NCBI GenBank assembly: GCA_013115145.1
Contig: JAAPAO010000070.1
Coordinates: 1-64,000, forward strand
Direction: 5' to 3'
From: Perkinsus chesapeaki
Lineage: Eukaryota > Perkinsozoa > Perkinsida > Perkinsidae
DNA: 64,000 nucleotides
Below are positions 59,107-64,000 of the stretch, in pieces. Within the stretch, counting starts at the first letter, position 1, and every line of letters begins with the position of its first letter. The translations under genes were made by a program, and so were the position numbers. The notes under the pieces are model-generated. The model was not told the DNA's origin. It saw only the letters and a list, made by a program, of their open reading frames with translations, and made no database searches.

Positions 59107-61857
59107 ATGTCACTTCAGAGCTTTACCCCAACTAGTGAGATAGAGAATAAAGCAGCATCAATAGTAAAGAGTATACTATCTACTAGTGCAACAGTTACTT
59201 CAGCGAACTTTATTAAATCATCTAAAGCAGCCCGTGTCATATTCACTCGCCCTGATATTGAAGAGTTTGAACCTAGGAAACTATGCCGTCATGTGGTATT
59301 TAATAATAATAATAACGTATTTAGCTTACCTGATGTCCCTTTGGATGAAAGGGTGAAGGCATGGACTGTTAATAATGATGATAAGTGTAGTGAAGCTAGA
59401 GTTGTTGTTACCACTACAGTGGCTGATACTAATAGTGGTGGGGCAGCAGCATCAGCAGGGGGATCAATGTATTTGGAGGTGTATAAGGATGGTTATGAGA
59501 TGGTTAGAAGGCAGTTACCTAAAGATATACAAGAGGTTAGAAATGGTGGACCATTTGGTGAATTACAGATGTATAATGATGAATATGTTATTATACCAGC
59601 TGAGAGAAGGTTACCTAAATATCCAAAGACATGGTGGAGTACAGAAATAAAGGATAATAATAATGGTAAATAGGTATGCTAAGGTATTGTATGGATATTA
59701 ATAAGTGTTAGATAAGGCAGCAGCAGTTATAACACCTATGGATAAGTTTAGATATAAAGCTAATTTTGGTGAGGAGTTAACTGATGTTAAAGAGCCATGT
59801 GTTTATATATATTGTATAAATGATGATAAGTATATTGATATAACTGAGAGTATTGGTAAAGAGTTTATGAAGGATAAGACAATAGGGTAGTAATAATGTT
59901 GGTAATATAATAATTAATACACGTTCCTTACCATTACCGTAGATATACTACATTCAGTAGAAATGGTAAAGGACTATTCCTTACAATATATCATAATGGA
60001 CCAACACCATTAGCTAGAGAGGGTATATCGGTATGCTTTAATAGGCCTAGTAGTATTTATTATATACCGGATTTTACTACCGCTAATACTATAGTACCTA
60101 GTTTAATAACAAAAGGCCTTTATATGGCTATAGGGCCTAACCCATCAGATGATGGTAATGTTGTTGTTAAGGGTAGGGTGCATTATCATATACTACTGAT
60201 CATGTTAGGTGAACGTATGGTATTTGTTGGTAAAAGGGAAGTATTTAATACTCATATAACAGCAATGGAACTATATGTAGTTGATACTAATAGTATGACA
60301 TATAAAGAGATACCAATACATGGTGATGATAAGTGGAAAGGTTGGTATTAATACGGATATGGTAATAATTATTAATATGTAATTTAGGTTTATATCTTCA
60401 TTTACATGAGGAAAGTCGATCCTTAGTACGGTGGGTGCCACATCCTTCTGGTAACCATGAGGTTATATTAATAACACAGAGTAAGGGGGTATATAGGACA
60501 TATACCATCAATGTTGATAATGGTAATATTATTAATCATATATGGTAATAATAATCACTATTACACCGATACGTAGATGCCTCCCCTACAGGCCGGGTAA
60601 TGGATCATCATCATCAGAGTTATCTGATGGTCTATCTGGTTCATGTACCCTATTGGATGTTGGTTATAATAATAATACCCCATATGCATTAGTTATGACA
60701 CAAAGCTTTGTTAATAGACCAACAATATCATTAGTGAAGATATCTGATCCTAAATCATATAGTATAAATGTTATGACAACATCACCACCAGTTGAATGGA
60801 ATGTAATAACTACCTTTACTACTTCACTCTTATCGATGTGTAGGGTGGATCAATACCAAGTATATCACTAGTAAAAGGGGAGTATTGTACAGGATGGTTA
60901 GTGGTACCTGACCAATGGAATCAACAATTAGTATCTAGACTACATGGTGGACCACATAGTTTTAGTGCTAATGCATTTATTGGTGAAGTAGCATACTTAC
61001 TACAAGCAGGCTTTGCTGTGGTATTACCTAACTATCGGTAGTAATATAGTAAATTGATATTAATGTATATTAATATTAGGGGATCAACATCCTTTGGTTT
61101 AGAGTTCTTAGATGCATTACCAGGACATGCTGGTACTATGGATGTATATGATTGTAATGATATAGTTACACATGCAGTAGAGGATCTATATAACCTTACT
61201 GGTAATTATAATATCAAGATAATGGGTTAATGGTATTATTAGGTAAGAAGGTTAATGGTATTAGTGTATTTGGTGGGTCACATGGTGGATTCCTTTGCGG
61301 TCATCTCATGGGTGCATCTGATCCTACTATACGTCATAGGTAGGGTATGATCATATCATGAGTTAGCCAGACCATGTTTAGATATCAATGTGGTATATTA
61401 TGGAATCCAGCGGTTGATCTATTATCACAATGCCTTACTACTGATATACCAGAATGGTGCTTTGTAGAGGCATTCCCACCTACTACTACTACTAAGCCAT
61501 CATCGCCTACTTTTACTTATCAATCATTGACTATGGATGAGATACAGAGAATGCGTGATGTATCAGCTACTAGATTGACTAATAATGTTGATAAACCAGT
61601 ACTTGTTCTACTAGGGGAGAGTGATCAAAGAGTGCCTCATATGGGTGGGTTAAGGTAAGACAATGAAGTGTGAGAATATTGTGACGTAATATTGGCTTAT
61701 TAGATGGGCTCAAGCAGTATCTGTTAATGGTAAATGCCCTAGTGTTGATGTTTATATGTATCCAGGTCAAGGTCATGCTATAGATAAACCAGAGTGTAAT
61801 ACTAATACATCAGTATTAATACTATCATATATTATGGCACATCATCAACCCATATAA
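59107..61857 (+). CDS. APEH: acylaminoacyl-peptidase (acyl-peptide hydrolase)
   Basis: Serine peptidase of the prolyl oligopeptidase family that removes N-acylated amino acids from peptides in the cytosol. N-terminal half (59107-60860): beta-propeller with repeats such as SAARVIFTRPDIEEFEPRKL-type strands (here SKAARVIFTRPDIEEF). Catalytic domain (60890-61857): VVPDQWNQQLVSRLHGGPHS with the oxyanion HGGP loop (about 60940-60960), GFAVVLPNYRGSTSFG (split by an intron near 61040-61080), the nucleophile motif FGGSHGGFLCGHLMG (about 61270-61310), the acid in LLGESDQRVPHMGG (about 61608-61650) and the base in YPGQGHAIDKPE (about 61758-61795). The full Ser-Asp-His triad is present. The intron before KKVNGISVF is 43 nt if GTAATTATAA is taken as donor. 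It ends TAA at 61855-61857. Confidence 0.9.
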
Positions 61858-61976
61858 CTATTGCTTGCCAAAAAAGGCTTATCATTATAATAATGTCGTC
61901 GTTGTATTATCATTATCAGTCTAGTTCCCTTAGCTGACCACCGTCTTGTTATATTTGAACCACCACCCAATTCAAT

Positions 61977-64000
61977 ATGTCTCATCGTGATCGTTTCTTC
62001 CCTACTGATGAGGAGCCATTAAATGATAGTGATGATGATGCAGGCAGCGAGGCTTTAGAGGATGATAGGGTATACATGCACATAGTAGGGTTAATATAAG
62101 GATGAGGTGGTGGTGTTTATAGGTAAGTGATGGTGTTGATGATGTTATTGATGATGAAGAGGAAGGTGAAGGTGAGGATCTTATGGATAAGTAATATAAT
62201 ATATTTATTAACAATATTATATTATATTTATTAGTATGGAAGCTGATTATCGTCCCATACCTGAATTGGATGAATATGATCCAAGGATGTTAGATGAGAA
62301 TGAGTATGGTAATGATATGAATGCTAGATTACGTGCAGAGAGGGAATTACGTGAAAGGGATAGAGGTGAAGGTAATAATAACAACAATACCCAATATATA
62401 GATAGTAGTATGGTGCTCGTGCTCGTGCTCGTGGTGGTTATGTAGGACGTAGATTACCTGGTGCAGTATTTGGTGAGGATAGTTCTGATAGTGAGGGAGA
62501 GGATGATCGTATGGGGGCATATGAAAGGAAAAGGCGTAGATTAGAGAGATTAAGAAGAGCAGCTCAAGCTGAGGTAATACTTATAGAAGGATAATAGGAT
62601 TATGATGATATAATGATAGGATGATGATGCTGCTATGGATGATGAGTTTGATGCTGATTTAATTGATCTTAATAATGAGGAAGTTGGGCCTGATACCGAT
62701 CTATCACCGTAATAATCACCACTGCAACTGTCAATAGTCTTATGGCAATGGCAGGGACTCACGTTTGGGTAAGAAGATAATTGCCAACTTTACTAAATTC
62801 CTACAGACATTTGTTGATCCCAATGAGGATGCTACTGAGGCATATTATTCAGAGAAGGTAATAGATAGGTACTAGTAGTAGTAGTAATAATAGGGGTTTA
62901 TTAGATACATCAAATGTGTGCTGAGGGTAAAACATCATTTACAGTATCATTCCATCCACACCTTGCTGATTGGTCGCCATTTATGGCACAATGGTTATGT
63001 GATAGACCGCATCATATATTAAATCTATTACATCAGGCAGCTACGGAATATACTAAGAAAAAATATAAAGAATTGTAATAGAAATGGCCACCATACAACT
63101 ACACGGTTAATACGTTATTTAGGTTTGCTAATGATCGTCATAGAGAGATTAATGTTCGTATAGTAAGCTTTCCAGTTATTGATCTTATAAGGAATCTAAG
63201 GGCATTCCATATTAATAAACTAGTCAATGTTGTTGGTAATAATAATGACACAGTAAGGATACTGTAAAGTGTCCTACTTGTTATTAGGTGTTGTAACGAG
63301 ACGATCAGTTCTACTACCTAAATTAAGAGTACTATATCTTACTTGTATGAATTGTCAATTCCTTTGTGGACCATTTGATCTATCTGCTAGCGAGGAGAGT
63401 ATTATTATAATATCCTAATATCCTTCCTATTAATACCTTTAGGTGGTACTGCCTTTAGACCTGGTCATTGCCCGGAATGTCAGGGTACAGGACCATATGC
63501 AGTTAATCGTGAGGAGACTGTATATAAGAATCATCAAGTAATTATATATATCTTACTATAGTGCTAATAACAAGTTGTTGTTTTTATATTAGGTTATAAC
63601 ATTACAAGAGTCGCCTGGTTCAGTATTACCTGGTCGTATGCCACGTAGTGTTGAAGTTATCTTAAGTGGTGATCTAGTTGATAGCGTTAGACCTGGTGAT
63701 CAATGCTCTATTGTTGGTACTTATCATGCTAGGTATACATGCTAGTAAATACATGTATATTATAATTGTTGTTATTATTAATTAGATATGATAGTGCTGG
63801 TAATGTAAGAGCTGGATTCCCTGTATTTAAATGTGCTATTGATGCAAACTCTATTATAAGACAGAATGAGATGAAGATAGAAAGTGTTAGAGATGAGGAT
63901 AAACGAGAGTATTAAACTGGAAGATACTACTAATACTAGTACACTTATTAATTATTAGGATATTTGCCTTATCCAAGGATCCTCATATTAGAGAGCGTAT
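61977..64000 (+). CDS. MCM2: DNA replication licensing factor MCM2 (N-terminal part, cut by window end)
   Basis: Subunit of the MCM2-7 replicative helicase. The start [20 protein letters not shown] opens the acidic, Ser-rich N-terminal tail that in MCM2 binds histones; [20 protein letters not shown] and [19 protein letters not shown] continue it. After small introns come [30 protein letters not shown] and [20 protein letters not shown], the MCM N-terminal OB fold. A zinc finger is formed by CMNCQF (about 63340-63360) and HCPECQG (about 63465-63485). Then [20 protein letters not shown] and [11 protein letters not shown], which are characteristic of MCM2. The window ends at HIRERI before the AAA+ domain. 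The lone stop-like codon after KKYKEL (63073-63078) lies in a normal intron beginning GTAATAGAAA. Confidence 0.92.

Noticed and set aside
61213-61240. A 17-nt intron in the peptidase gene
   Set aside because: An upstream donor (GTAATTATAA) gives a normal 43-nt intron and joins LTG to KKVNGISVF in frame, so the ultra-short reading is unnecessary.
63070-63121. In-frame stop in MCM2 suggesting a pseudogene or stop-codon reassignment
   Set aside because: The TAATAG lies directly at a GTAATAG donor; splicing to TTATTTAG restores [18 protein letters not shown] and TGA all end other genes here.
1-64000. CRISPR arrays, insertion sequences, bacterial operons, rRNA genes
   Set aside because: None is present; spacing, introns and gene content are eukaryotic, and direct repeats are microsatellites or the desaturase duplication.

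Overview
The window is nuclear DNA of an intron-rich unicellular eukaryote. Genes lie close together (gaps of roughly 110-390 bp) on both strands. Coding DNA is interrupted by many very small GT-AG introns; those I could fix exactly are 42, 44, 45, 45, 45, 48, 50, 50, 57, 59 and 62 nt, typically beginning GTAATA and ending TTAG. TAA, TAG and TGA all act as stops. AAT/TTA and CAG/CTG trinucleotide tracts are everywhere. The gene set (cytoplasmic dynein 1, condensin II kleisin, tepsin, anoctamin, a membrane-anchored cyclic-nucleotide phosphodiesterase, an organelle-type EF-P) argues against fungi and land plants and fits a protist. The multi-span phosphodiesterase and overall gene style suggest an alveolate, possibly a Perkinsus relative, but I cannot fix the taxon from sequence alone.

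Layout. 1-75 is an AAT microsatellite. 617-4565 (-) is a phosphodiesterase, divergent from an anoctamin at 4713-9197 (+). A fatty acid desaturase follows (about 9444-11201, +), then a rhodanese/dual-specificity pseudophosphatase (11829-13420, +) and a mitochondrial carrier (13541-14401, +). 14402-16173 is a compositionally different, hairpin-rich stretch without a convincing gene. A second desaturase copy lies at about 16174-18055 (+). A minus-strand block holds a large coiled-coil protein (18472-23597), an AIR1/2-like zinc-knuckle protein (23956-25595) and a P4-ATPase flippase (25860-31161), the last divergent from cornichon (31530-32210, +). 32211-35433 is another odd-composition stretch with short secreted or Cys-rich reading frames. 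Then come an SPX protein (35434-36712, -) and cytoplasmic dynein 1 heavy chain (36924-51788, -), divergent from a plus-strand array running to the window end: tepsin, a 116-aa orphan, NCAPH2, EF-P, acylaminoacyl-peptidase and MCM2 (cut by the window edge).

How they work together. Most are housekeeping genes without operon logic. One loose theme is membrane lipids and trafficking: a scramblase/channel family member, two acyl desaturases and a flippase within about 27 kb, plus cornichon and tepsin for vesicle traffic. The most striking sequence signal is between the two desaturase copies: 357 bp, introns included, differs at only 6 positions while flanking exons are strongly diverged, which looks like recent gene conversion. 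Other points of interest are a dynein heavy chain that stops right after AAA6, a dead phosphatase signature in a rhodanese fusion, a two-domain EF-P with Arg at the loop tip, and paired overlapping hairpins at 15387-15434.

Gene models here were spliced by eye; terminal exons and some internal exons are provisional.
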